From Spinacia oleracea (taxonomy: Eukaryota; Streptophyta; Magnoliopsida; Caryophyllales; Amaranthaceae), in NCBI RefSeq assembly GCF_020520425.1, contig NC_079487.1, positions 86,123,141 through 86,187,140 of the forward strand: a stretch of 64,000 nucleotides of DNA, read 5' to 3'. The position numbers and the translations under genes are program-made. Of this stretch, positions 34,463 to 44,686 are shown piece by piece. The stretch's first letter is position 1. Every line of letters begins with the position of its first letter. Below the pieces are notes generated by a model. That model did not search any database, was not told where the DNA came from, and worked only from the letters and a program-made list of their open reading frames with translations.

Positions 34463-36325
34463 ATGAACACTCACAAGAAACTCGAAGAAGGTTATTCAAC
34501 TCAAAGACCTCCTATGTTCAACGGAAAATTCTATACCTATTGGAAGAACAGAATGAAGATCTTTATCAAGGCAGCGAACTATCAAGTTTGGCGAGTCAAA
34601 GAAGTCGGTAACTTCGAGGTAACAAAAACCAATGCTGAAAATGAGGTAGTTCCTAAACCTATTTCTGAATTTGTGAAAGAAGATTTTGAAAAATATGAAA
34701 TCAATGCTATGGCTGTTAAGATTTTGCATTGCGGCCTTGGACCTCATGAACACAATAGAGTCATGGGGTGCAAGAGCGCAAAGCAAATCTGGGATCTCCT
34801 TCAAGTAACACATGAAGGAACAAATGAGGTCAAACGTTCTAAAATTGATTTACTGATGTCTAAATATGAACGTTTTGAAATGCATCCACAAGAAACAATT
34901 CAGGAGATGTTTACTCGTTTCACTAACATTACTAATGAACTTGTTTCCCTTGGAAGAATTATTCCCTCTGATGAACAAGTTAGGAAAGTTCTAAGGAGCA
35001 TGCCTCAAGATGATCGATGGAGAACCAAGGTCACTACATTGTTTGAAATCAAGGATTTCACCAAATTCAATATTGAGCAACTGGCAGGATCCTTAATGAC
35101 ACATGAACTACATCTAAGAGCAGCTGTTCCTGAGAATCCCAAGAACCAAGGTCTTGCTCTTAAGGATGAGGAAATGGAGGATTCAGAACCGGATGAAGAA
35201 GGGGCTGCCACTTTGGTCAGAAGGATGAAAAGATTATACAGAAACCTCAGACCTGGAAATCAAAAAGCAAGGAACTCCGGAAGAAGAACAATTGGTTCCA
35301 AATCCGACCAAGGATGCTTCAAGTGCGGTGATCCTGACCATCAAATCCGGGAGTGCCCTCAGTGGGAAAATCAAAAAGGAAAAGGAAAGGATCAAGTCAA
35401 AGAAAGATTTAACAAACCCACCTTTTCCAAACCCAAAAAGGCAATGATTGCAGCATGGGGAGACGTTACAGACTCGGAGGACGATGATAACCAACCAGAA
35501 AAAGAAACTGCCAACCTATGCCTCATGGCAAAGATTGATGGAACAATGCAAGATCCGTTAAACGAGGTAAGTTCCACAATCTCTCAATCTTTGTCTAATA
35601 ATAGGTTAATTGAATCACCGATTAAAACTCTAGTTATTTTTAAAAAGCTTAGTGCAATAAAGGAACAAAGTAATAAGGCATTGGAGCCCAGTAAAGATCA
35701 CATGACCTACCTAAATAATGTTAGATATGAGGTACATGGTAGGTTCTTGGAACTGCCTGACAGGAACAACTCTCTTAAAGACTCTTTTAGAAGAGTTAAA
35801 AATGTACATACTAATCTTGATGAAACTAATAATATTGATGAAGTTCAGGAACAAGAGGATTTCGAACTTGGTTTGATTCACTTTACAGATGCAAATAAAA
35901 GGATAGATGAACCAGTAATTCAAGAAATCAAAGCGAATCAGGGAGTACCTGTGCAAGAGGAACAAGCAAAAAATCAAGGTGTTCCTATGCAAGAGGAACA
36001 AGCAGAAAATCAAGGTGTTCCTGTGCAAGAGGAACAAGCAGAAAATCAAGGTTTTCCTATGCAAGAGGAACAAGCAGAAAATCAAGGTGTTCCTGTGCAA
36101 GAGGAACAAGCGGAAAATCAAGGTGTTCCTATGCAAGAGGAACAAGCAGAAAATCAAGGTGTTCCTATGCAAGAGGAACAAGTAGAAAATAATCTGGAAG
36201 TTCATGTTCAAGAGGAACAAGCTAATCAAGAGGTTCCTATCCGAGAGGAACAAGCAGAAAATACTGGAGTCTCCGTTCAAGAGGAACAAGAGGAACAAGG
36301 AACTCCAGGATCAAGAGTAACTTAA
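34463..36325 (+). CDS. gag: Copia gag polyprotein with a C-terminal 12-residue repeat domain
   Basis: The chosen start (Met at 34463) lies after the primer site and begins MNTHKKLEEG; the frame stays open upstream into the LTR, so the true start is uncertain. The protein has about 620 residues. The N-terminal two fifths match the copia gag domain (PPMFNGKFYTYWKNRMKIFI near 14-33; a KQIWDLL motif near 106). A CCHC zinc knuckle follows at Cys285, Cys288, His293 and Cys298 (CFKCGDPDHQIREC), the nucleic-acid binding element of the nucleocapsid. From about 492 to the stop there are seven near-identical copies of a 12-residue unit of the type NQGVPMQEEQAE and three degenerate ones, encoded by 36-bp DNA repeats. 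Gag would form the particle that packages element RNA. Protease and integrase, which should follow, are missing. Confidence 0.88.
   Translation: MNTHKKLEEGYSTQRPPMFNGKFYTYWKNRMKIFIKAANYQVWRVKEVGNFEVTKTNAENEVVPKPISEFVKEDFEKYEINAMAVKILHCGLGPHEHNRVMGCKSAKQIWDLLQVTHEGTNEVKRSKIDLLMSKYERFEMHPQETIQEMFTRFTNITNELVSLGRIIPSDEQVRKVLRSMPQDDRWRTKVTTLFEIKDFTKFNIEQLAGSLMTHELHLRAAVPENPKNQGLALKDEEMEDSEPDEEGAATLVRRMKRLYRNLRPGNQKARNSGRRTIGSKSDQGCFKCGDPDHQIRECPQWENQKGKGKDQVKERFNKPTFSKPKKAMIAAWGDVTDSEDDDNQPEKETANLCLMAKIDGTMQDPLNEVSSTISQSLSNNRLIESPIKTLVIFKKLSAIKEQSNKALEPSKDHMTYLNNVRYEVHGRFLELPDRNNSLKDSFRRVKNVHTNLDETNNIDEVQEQEDFELGLIHFTDANKRIDEPVIQEIKANQGVPVQEEQAKNQGVPMQEEQAENQGVPVQEEQAENQGFPMQEEQAENQGVPVQEEQAENQGVPMQEEQAENQGVPMQEEQVENNLEVHVQEEQANQEVPIREEQAENTGVSVQEEQEEQGTPGSRVT
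35937..36300 (+). repeat. 36-bp coding minisatellite in gag
   Basis: The unit AATCAAGGTGTTCCTATGCA plus AGAGGAACAAGCAGAA is repeated about seven times almost perfectly and three more times with changes, always in frame. Confidence 0.95.
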
Positions 36326-36719
36326 GGAGTTCAAAGAACAGAAGCAACTGAAGAAACTTTGGATGTTCCCATGGCTCAAATTCAACGTAAACCATGGAAA
36401 CTTCAGAGTTCCCATCAAATGGAACTAATCGTCAGCAACATTGTAAGGAGAACTCAAACACTAGTAGAAAAAACATCATTTGCAACTCTCCTCTTGCAAC
36501 TCAGCTAATCTGCGAATGTTGCAAAATGTCATGGTCAACGCGGGTCAAAGGTTAAATGATTTAATTACAACTTTTATGGGCTATCAAACGATGCAATTAT
36601 TGGAAAAAAAAAATCAACGGTGCATTCTTAGCGCACCCAGTGAGCCCACACTGCGAATCGGCCGTGTATTGCAACTCCAACCAAACAAACGCGCTGCTTG
36701 AACCTTCATCAGATCTAAA

Positions 36720-37000
36720 ATTTTAGCTCCCTCGTTCTCCCTAGAACTCTCCGCCCATTTCATGTCAAATCCTATAATTCGCCATCTCTCTATTCTCCTT
36801 GATACCGCTTTCTTCCAAATCGTTCAATGGGTTTTTTTGATAAATCGCGCTTTAATCCTGTTTCTTCCAACTCTCATAATCTAGATGAGTAGAATATTTT
36901 CATCTCTTACAATTTTGTGTTATATTTTCAAGCCGATCTATAGAGAGAGAAGGATGTCGACCTCGTGCTACACTCGACGTTCGCTTCGGCTATTGCGGTA
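36720..37000 (+). pseudogene. Possible captured 5' leader and first exon, gene unknown
   Basis: A pyrimidine-rich leader-like stretch is followed by an ATG at 36954 opening a 15-codon frame (MSTSCYTRRSLRLLR). That frame runs into a good splice donor (GCG|GTAAGG near 36999), and T-rich intron-like sequence follows. The gene is not recognised. It might be the 5' end of the FAHD1-like gene whose inner exons follow about 1 kb downstream, but FAHD1 similarity is not visible in this exon. Confidence 0.4.
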
Positions 37001-37984
37001 AGGTTTCGGTTTTTAAACTCTTCGTTTTCTTCGAATTTATGATTTATGAAGATTCGCTGATTTAATTGCTGAATTGTTGGTGATTTAATGTTCTTCGTTT
37101 TAGTTGTTAATTTGATGAAAATCTGGTGGGTTCTGTTAATTTACAAAATGCAATTAAAATAAAAATCTACTACTAAGTCGAAATCCTTTTCCATGATATG
37201 GGGAAAACCCTATGTTAAACTGATTCGGGTCATTTTATGGTTTGATTTGTTGTTTTTGATGTTATTTAGGTCGATCTTGTTGAATTTGTGGTCAAATTGG
37301 TTTGGGATCTTGGATTTCTTATCTTTTTGGAGGAGATAGTTTTCATCCAGTGTGACTATGGGCAGTCATGTGGTGGTAAGGCCGTAAGGGTGGGGAAGGT
37401 CCGAAGGGGGAAGATGAGAAGGAGATAGACGGGAGAGATGAGAAGGAGATAGATTGGAGAGATACACGAAAGAGGAGGGAGGGTGCAGGGTAAGGGGTGT
37501 TGTGTCGATTGATATGGGCTTGCAGAAGGTGTTTTAGGAGGGATACCAACAAAATTATACACAACCAAACCATCAGAGCATAGCCAACAGTACACTGAAT
37601 CATTGATTAGTAGTTTCATTGTTCACGGAGAAAATTTCAAAGCTAACCGTGGAATAGCAATGCTGCAGCATATTCTAACTCAGCAGCCGTTTATTTCAAT
37701 AAATAAAATCCAATCCAGATGCGTTTGTTATGTGAATCCACAGTGAAAGATGTCCTTCACCTTTTTGTTTGGAATGGAATGTGAGACCAAACCAGAGTAT
37801 AATTTAAACACATCAATTAGTCACAGTGTAAGTGGATTCTTTGCTTAAATAGAAATCTTTCCATTTTCAGTATTCCTGTTATCTATACAGTCAATTTATA
37901 ACATTATCATTAAAACTATAGTATGTGAACTTTCAGATACTTCCCTGACATTTTGTTTCACATTTTCTCCTTTCCTTCTATTAG

Positions 37985-38386
37985 GCAACAGGCATTCCAT
38001 GGCTACTAGCTAAAGGACTCGACACGTTTACCTCTATCAGTGAAATGGTAAGATATATCGAATTCGACAAATAACTAGGATAGCATATGGCAGATCATTT
38101 ATCCTTGGTTTGTCAATTTTGTGCAGATTCCTGTATCTACAGTGCCTGATCCTCATAACTTGGAGCTGTGGTTGGATGTGAGTTCAACTCTGTAATTAAA
38201 TACATTCTATGTACTTGTTTGTGATTGTATTAATAAAAATGTAAACAAGTTTAATTATATGAAAAAAGGTTGATGGAGAATCGAAGCAGAAAGGATCAAC
38301 AAAAGACATGATATTCAAAATCCCATTCCTGATTAGCTACATCAGTTCTTTCATGACACTTATGGAAGGAGATGTCATCCTAACAG
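37985..38386 (+). pseudogene. Captured FAHD1-type acylpyruvase fragment, three exons
   Basis: Three exon-like blocks are bounded by AG and GT and can be spliced in one frame: 37985-38047, 38127-38177 and 38269-38386. They encode WLLAKGLDTFTSISEM, then PVSTVPDPHNLELWLD, then VDGESKQKGSTKDMIFKIPF and a stretch ending EGDVILTG. This is the central catalytic-domain sequence of plant FAHD1 homologues (fumarylacetoacetate hydrolase domain family, mitochondrial acylpyruvase or oxaloacetate decarboxylase). The start and the C-terminal end of the gene are absent, so no enzyme can be made. The introns are retained, so capture was from genomic DNA and not from mRNA. Confidence 0.85.
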
Positions 38387-38389
38387 GTA

Positions 38390-40128
38390 CGAGCTTGGTA
38401 TGACTCAACCTCAATGACACAATTTCTTCCTTACCCCAATTCAATAATACTTGTAGAATTCTTCGTTTACTGTCAGAACAAAAAGCACTAGTGCGCCAAA
38501 TATACCAATAGTATTGATTCAAAATTTTAATTATTTGAATTTACAAAAGTTTTAAGCTTAGGATAATTTTAGTTTAACACTTTACATGTTTCACATATGG
38601 TAGAACATCGGGTAATGAGTCCTCACAGGTCGGGTAATAACAATAACAACATGTTTTGGGTTACAATCGTTTTCTGGTTCGTAGCGGGTCAGGTGTTGAT
38701 CGGGTTCCGATCACTTTCGGGTCGGGTCAATTTGATTATCGATCATCTTTCTGTCGAGTTCGGGTTTGGGTCATACAACATCGGTTGTCAGTTTTATCGG
38801 GTTGGGTACAGATTAGGTTAAGGGTTTCTTGTTTTACCCAAATTTCAGGTATAAGTCAGTTACGGGGTTACGAATACAGGTTGGTTCAGTTGTGGTTCTT
38901 AGGTTGGGTCAGTTTTGACATCTCTACGTAGTATGTGCTATTCTATAATTTCTAAATGAAAAGTATATAATTAAGTTATGCTTACTTTGGGGGATTTGGA
39001 GGTGTATTACACTAATACAGTAGCAGATTGTACGAGCAACTCTTAGCGTTAAGGTTGGATTTCGTCGTTATCATAAATTGTTTTATGGTTTCTTTTATTA
39101 TCAGATCTGTGATTTTTGGTATCAATTTTACTCGTAGGTTTTCTTGATTTTACACAAAAATCTCAAACAAAGGAGAACGAAAACTACGGAGAAGAAGAAC
39201 TCGCCGATCTCTACTAGGGTGAGTTTCCAAATCCTGATGCTTCAAAGGTCACCTTTTATGGTTCTTTTTGTCATTTGTGTGGATTTAGCTCTTTCTTTTT
39301 TAATTAATGTGCTTTTCCATTGAGATATGGCAGACCATGTCATGGTTGTGGTTGTAAGAATAAATCTTGTTACTTATGCAAGCCGAATTTATGAGATAAC
39401 TTGATTCTTTAGTGTTCTTGAACTTTTGTGTTTTATGAGATAACTTGATTGGATGAGCTAGGTTGGGTTAGATTTAGTGATGTATTTTGTGTTGGGAGTA
39501 AGTTGGTTGTATTCTTGCCGAGGCTATAGAAACCATGATGTTCACCATGTGTGATTAGGTCACTCTATCTTGCTGTTGAATTTCTGTTTGATTGGTCGAT
39601 GGACGTCTTCTCAGAATTTTGGTCATCTTTAGAGCAATTACCTAGAACTCAATTGGCTATTTAACTACTTTCTTAGTTGCATGAGGTTGTGATAATGTGC
39701 TAGGTCTGATCTATGCAAAGATCCTTTAAAGATGAACTGCTGCCATTGGGAATTCTTTCTCTTTTTTTTTACATAACGGAAACTTAAGAGTTAATTTTCC
39801 AATCCTAGTCATTCACGTGGTATTCAAATGGTTGAGTTACAATATTTTGTTGTTGATGCAACAGATTTTATCCCACTCTCCAGTGCTTATCCCAATTTTT
39901 TTTGTTGATTGTAAATTATTTCACTTTCAATGCTCATCGTCCTTCTTTGTTTATCTTAAACTGAATTCCTAGGGTAATACTCTGTGTTGTCTGTACATGG
40001 TTTATAAGGCTTGGTTGTTTTAAAAACTCATAAGGACTCTCCAGTGCTTCTTGTTTTGCAATGTGGTGTTTACTGTTTATTCCATTTTGAACTAATATCC
40101 TCTGATACTTGTTTCATCCTGTTAATAG
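38390..40128. other. Non-coding interior of the Pack-CACTA element
   Basis: It includes a GGGTC/GGGTTCGG-rich stretch (about 38600-38930) similar in composition to the ACCCGA-rich hAT elements read in reverse, ending near TTTGACATCTCTA. A further leader-like, splice-donor-ending stretch lies at about 39140-39220 (CGCCGATCTCTACTAG|GGTGAG). The latter may be the 5' end of the captured syntaxin gene; that is a guess. Confidence 0.4.
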
Positions 40129-40471
40129 CCACAAGACAAGGTTACATATTGGGCAATTAGTAAAGGATACTTCAGATAAACTCAAACAAGCAAGTGACAC
40201 AGATCATGGCAATAATGTCAGTGTAAGTATATTTTCAACACTTCAGATTTATGGACTGCATACCTTCCTCAATTGGGTATTAATGCGTTCCCGAGCCAAA
40301 TTTTGATTTCATCTTCCTTCCATTTATCCAGGCAAACAAGAAGATTGTTGACGCAAAACTTGTAAAATATTTCCAAGCAGTTTTGAAGGAATTCCAGAAG
40401 GCTCAACGTCTTGCGGCAGAACGGGAAACATCATATACCCCTTTGATTCCTCAGGCTGTCCTTCCTTCTAG
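40129..40471 (+). pseudogene. Captured SYP2-type syntaxin (Qa-SNARE) fragment, two exons
   Basis: Two blocks with consensus splice borders (40129-40222 and 40332-40471) encode HKTRLHIGQLVKDTSDKLKQ, then KKIVDAKLVKYFQAVLKEFQ followed by KAQRLAAERETSYTPL. This is the N-terminal three-helix (Habc) region of plant vacuolar/prevacuolar syntaxins of the SYP21/22/23 group. The SNARE helix and membrane anchor are absent. One substitution stands out by eye: KYFQ where family members usually have KDFQ. Confidence 0.87.
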
Positions 40472-41427
40472 GTACTTAGTTGTTTCAGAAAATTGTGTAT
40501 TTAGTACTCATGTAGTGACATGTCATCCAGCTGTTACTCCTAAATGATACATTCGATTATTCAGGATCATCTTTGTATAGCTTTTAGTCAAACATTGAGC
40601 GTCTTTGTTCATGAGTCACAAATAAAGTAGCTATTGTTATCATTTTTCCATCATCGAAGTTTTCTAGTCTACTGTGAAAAAAAGACAAGAACTTTCACTA
40701 ATGTGCAATCATCTTATATTCTACTTTTGGTTGCACTCTTTTGTGAAGAAAATCTGAGAGTGTGTACTCTTCTAATGTTTGAGTGTGCATGTGTGTCTTG
40801 TGCTTGTGTGCGTGCATATTTTTAGGAGTTATAATAAATTTTACTCTACCTTCTGTATTGTTTAAGAACTTTAATTCTTATGACCTTATCCATTTTTGTT
40901 TGGAATCAAAGTCAAAATTCCAAAGTTTATCTAGAACTTTAAACTTACTACAGTTTCATTTGTAGTTATAAATTACCGACCGCCAATTTTTGTGTAATTG
41001 AATCCCGTGCAACTCCATCTTCTTTACTTTATTAGCTTGGATGGAAATCCTAATGTTGTTAGCATCAAACATCAGAAGTCCCTCTGGACCCGTGATCCTT
41101 TCTAACCCCATACAACTCCCATACAACTAGTGAGTCATTACAGCTAGTAAGGAATCATCTGATTTGCTGCTCTGATTTGTTGCTCTATTGTACTGCGTTC
41201 TGAACTAATTTGCTATTCTGCTAGCTTTTCCTAACCTGATTTCATGTAACTAAGCTGAGCTGATCTGATTTTTGCTAGTTTTAAGGAGTTTGTTATTGCT
41301 TGTTAGTTGGGATTGCTGAATTATCTATGTAAAAGATTGGGATTGCTGTAAGGTTTGGGATTACTGAATTTATGGTTTCTGCCTTCCTCTGGTCATTATA
41401 GTTTTCTTATTTGGATTAGTTTTTCAG
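40472..41427. other. Non-coding interior between captured fragments
   Basis: T-rich intron-like sequence, possibly from the syntaxin or WD40 donor genes. No further exon was recognised. Confidence 0.35.
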
Positions 41428-41831
41428 TTACGATGTACATATCGAGCTTTTGATGCTATGAATGAGATTACTGCAGCCTTTTCAATTGCTTTCAACCCTA
41501 CTGGAACCAAGTATATACCATCATATGCTTGGAGAATTCTTTGTTGCCTTGCTCTTCTGGTTTTTACTTTCATGTATTTGTATCTTGTCAAATTCAAGTG
41601 TTGAACACCATCTAATTCGAGGACTATACCTGAATTGTGTGCAATGTTTACATGATTTGGCAGAAATGATTTAGCGGTTTGTCTTATTCTCATCTTTTCT
41701 CATGTTACTCAATTCCTTCGCAGGATATTTGCTGGGTACAACAAAACACTGAGGGTGTTTGATGTACATCGCCCTGGCGGAGATTTTAAACAACATTCAA
41801 CTCTTCAAGGATCCAAAGAAAGGGCAGTCTG
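41428..41831 (+). pseudogene. Captured WRAP53/TCAB1-like WD40 fragment, two exons
   Basis: The first block (41428-41510) encodes CRYRAFDAMNEITAAFSIAF and NPTGT. A lysine codon split by the intron joins it to the second block (41724-41831), which encodes IFAGYNKTLRVFDVHRPGGD and FKQHSTLQGS. The pattern matches WD40 blades of the telomerase Cajal body protein 1 (WRAP53) family. In animals this family binds CAB-box RNAs and telomerase RNA; the plant function is less defined. Most of the propeller is missing. Confidence 0.8.
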
Positions 41832-42004
41832 GTACAGCATTCTACCTTTTCACATAATTGAACAACTTTTGCGAAGGTTTTTTTATTGTTTTAGAAGTTT
41901 GTTCAAGCTAAATTTTAGTTTAGGGCTTAAAAGAAGAATCTTGGTGGTTGATAAGAAAAAGATTCCAAGTTCCTAAACTCACGTGAACTTGTTTTTAGAA
42001 CTTC

Positions 42005-42120
42005 TACTAGTAGAAAAAACCTCATTACCAACTCCTCATTCGCAGCATTCACTAATTGATCTCGGTGCAATAGCTTATGGTCAATGCGGGTCAATGAATA
42101 AATGAGGGCTAGAAATGCAA
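42005..42120 (+). mobile_element. Internal second copy of the CACTA 5' terminus
   Basis: TACTAGTAGAAAAAACCTCA at 42005 repeats the element's own left end (CACTAGTAGAAAAAACATCA at 36459) with the first base changed. It is followed by similar subterminal sequence (AACTCCTC, GCAGCATT, ATGGTCAATGCGGGTCAA versus ATGGTCAACGCGGGTCAA at 36530). It marks the start of what may have been an independent 1.67-kb element ending at the same right terminus. Confidence 0.75.
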
Positions 42121-42737
42121 GTCTCAACTTTGGTATGTGTTGAATCTTGAATGTTTGGCTATCATAAATTCGTAGCCTTTTAGCAAGCATTAGGAAAGAG
42201 TGCTTGCTCTTTACTAATGAAACGAGTTAGGTTAACGATACAGTTGGAAATTTAGCGGGAGCGAAGTACTGGGAACTGTTTCATGTTTGATACAGTTAGG
42301 TTAACAGTACTAGGTTAACGATACAGTTGGAAATTTAGCGGCACCCTACATTTTCGATGTTAAGTTTTATGTTTGATTTGTGAATTGTTTTTGTTCAACT
42401 TGCTTTTGTGTTTGATCTTAATTTTTACCAATTCTTTATTAAAAAAATTCAATTGCCAATTTGATTGATTAGTTTGATAGATCATTGAATTAATTGCCAA
42501 AGATCTGTTTATTTGAAATTTTGTACGAAATCAATTGATGTATGCCGATTAGGGTTTAGTTTTAAAAATTTCCTAAATTGTTTCTTTGTTGATTATCTTT
42601 TTATTATCTAAGTACATAAATTTTGTATGCTGCTGGTCAACATTTTGTACGTGATCCTAATATAAAAAATGCATAGGCGAGGTACATACCTGATATTGTT
42701 TTCTCTATTCTGGTTGCTTTTGGATGTTCAAATTTAG

Positions 42738-43180
42738 TATGATGTCATGATCGCTGTGATCTTTGGAACAGGAACCAATGTGTGTTATGTGGAGAGGACG
42801 GATGCCATTCCTAAGCTGCCTGGCCAAATATCAAAGTCGGGAACAACTGTAAGCCAGAATCACTTCACTTAAAGATTTCTCACTAACTCTTTTTTTCACT
42901 ACGTAATCTGTAATTTCTATATCAATGAATGGGGAGCATTTTCGACTGGACTTCTGTTGACTGAATATGATAGGGGAATGGATGCTGCTAGCATCAATCC
43001 TGGTGAGCAGGTATTTAGTGGCTTAGCATCAGAACTTATGCTTTTAAATCTCTGGACTCTGGTAATTATTTGCATGATGTTGTTACAGATATTTGAGAAA
43101 ACAATATCATGTATGTACCTCGGCGAGATTGTGAGGAGGGTGGCATGGGAAGATTTCTCACTAATATCGAGCAAGCAGTG
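42738..43180 (+). pseudogene. Captured hexokinase fragment, three exons
   Basis: Block one (42738-42848) encodes GTGTNVCYVERTDAIPKLPG. Block two (about 42915-43010) encodes NEWGAFSTGLLLTEYDRGMD and AASINPGEQ. Block three (43089 to about 43180) encodes IFEKTISCMYLGEIVRRV. This order and spacing match exons of plant hexokinases in the second, larger domain (glucose-binding and adenosine-side region). The acceptor before block two looks degraded, and after block three the frame loses similarity (AWEDFS). The protein would be non-functional. Confidence 0.87.
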
Positions 43181-43389
43181 AGCTACAGAACATTCTTTAA
43201 GTATTGTAATTAACATGTTTCTGATAGGTCAAGTTAATTCACCAATATATTTCAAATTTATCACATTGGCACTACTTTTTGTGGATGTTATTTATGTATT
43301 TATGGATGTTAGAACATAATTATGGAGGCTAGTACCGAGTAGTAGTACCAATGTATTAATGTAGGAATTTATTTTTTTTGTAAAATAAA

Positions 43390-43660
43390 TGCACTATTTG
43401 CAGCGCGCACTGTTAAACCAAAGTTGCAAATTGTGGCAGAAAATTCCCTTTGAAAATCTCTTTTTGCAATGCCTATGCACATCAGCGCTGCAAATAGACA
43501 CTAATTGCAGCGCGTGTGAAACACCATGCGCTGCTATTAATGGTTTTTTGCAGCGTTTATGTTCGCTGCAAATAAAAGTCAATTATTTGCAGCCATCACA
43601 ATTGCAGCGCTCAAAAACGCTGCAAAAAGCCCCTTTTATGCGCGCTGTAAATGATATTTT
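43390..43660. repeat. CACTA subterminal repeat cluster (GCAGCG motifs)
   Basis: The motif TTGCAGCGC and its complement GCGCTGCAAA occur about ten times in mixed orientation. Such subterminal clusters are the transposase-binding regions of CACTA elements. An open frame crossing it into the retrotransposon is accidental up to 43671. Confidence 0.8.
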
Positions 43661-43674
43661 TTCTACTAGTGAAA

Positions 43675-44256
43675 CAAGGTCTCAACTCAGGAACTTCTGT
43701 ACTTTCCAGTCGTTCCTCTCCATAATCAAGCCAAATAACACGAAGGGGATAGGACTCAAATGGATGCTCAGGAACAAGCTTGATGAACATGGAACAATAG
43801 TCAGGAACAAAGCAAGGTTAGTTGTTAAATGCCATAATCTACAGGCGGGTACTAATTTCAAAGAAACTTTTGCTACTGTTGATAGATTAAAAACTATAAG
43901 AACCTTAATTGTTTTTGGAGCCTTTACAGAAATTAAGTTGTACCAAATGGACGTCAAAAAAGCTTCCCTAAATGAATATTTAGAAGAAGACGTCTATATG
44001 GAACAACCTCCCGATTCTAAATATCCTGAATTTCCAAACCACATATATAAGCTTGACAAAGCTCATTATGGGTTAAAGCAAGTTACTAGATCGTGGTACG
44101 AAATATCATCTAAATTCCTTCTGAAAAATAATTTTAAACGAAAAAACTTTATTTTTAAAATCAAAAGGAACTGACTCACTAGTTGTACAAATTTACGTTG
44201 ATAATATACTATTTGGTGCAACTAACGAAAGTATGTGCAAGGATCTTACAAAGTAA
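43675..44256 (+). pseudogene. pol: Copia reverse transcriptase fragment, inactive
   Basis: From the CACTA boundary the frame encodes the region just upstream of, and the start of, the copia reverse transcriptase (RSQLRNFCTFQSFLS, NKLDEHGTIVRNKARLVVKC, QMDVKKASLNEYLEEDVYME, HYGLKQVTRSWYE). A frameshift or stop ends this frame at 44174. The remainder, in another frame, reads the catalytic box as YVDN at 44194-44205, where active elements have YVDD, and stops at 44256. RNase H does not follow. The part preceding the CACTA element (about 36385-36458) belongs to the same frame. The enzyme must be inactive. Confidence 0.88.
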
Positions 44257-44686
44257 ACAAGCAGAGAGAAGCACGAGAAAATGAGACTGGAACTGGGAAT
44301 GATCAAGCTAAGTTAAGGAAGCAGGAAGATCCTCTCAAGGTATAACTTTAATATTAAATACATGGACTTCGATATATATTCATAATTTTATGTGCGAAAG
44401 CATAGCTGAAGTTTACCATCGTTAAGGATCAACCTACAAAATGAAAGTGCATAATATATAATTACATAAACTACCAATAATACGAGATGCAAAATTAAGT
44501 TGTTCCACAAACAGGTTATTTGCAATATTTTATTTTATTTTCCGAGATCCTCTCACATCTTTTATTTTTTTTATTTTTATCATTTATTTTCTTTTACGTC
44601 TTTTATTATTTATTTTTCCACATATATATACATCCATCCTAATTCTCATAAAACTCCTCATAATTTGTTTAATCCTTAAATTTTTC

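Larger units (their letters stand above)
36459..43671. mobile_element. Pack-CACTA transposon carrying fragments of four host genes
   Basis: Terminal inverted repeats of about 28 bp begin CACTAGTAGAAAAAA(C/T)AT at both ends, and a 3-bp duplication AAA (36456-36458 and 43672-43674) flanks it. Removing the element and one AAA rejoins an uninterrupted copia pol reading frame, which confirms the limits. The right subterminal region (43390-43660) is packed with GCAGCG/CGCTGC motifs in both orientations; the left has TTGCAACTC motifs. No transposase is encoded. The interior carries plus-strand exon-intron fragments related to FAHD1, SYP2 syntaxin, WRAP53 and hexokinase. Confidence 0.92.

Noticed and set aside
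36480-36701. 73-residue frame at the left end of the Pack-CACTA element
   Set aside because: It lies in subterminal repeat sequence and has no recognisable domain.
42738-43180. A working hexokinase gene (or any of the other three captured genes)
   Set aside because: Each lacks the ends of the coding sequence, and a splice site in the hexokinase part looks damaged. All lie within one transposon.
43389-43671. The upstream 94 codons of the frame that runs into the reverse transcriptase fragment
   Set aside because: This part translates the CACTA subterminal GCAGCG repeats; the coding similarity starts only after the transposon boundary.
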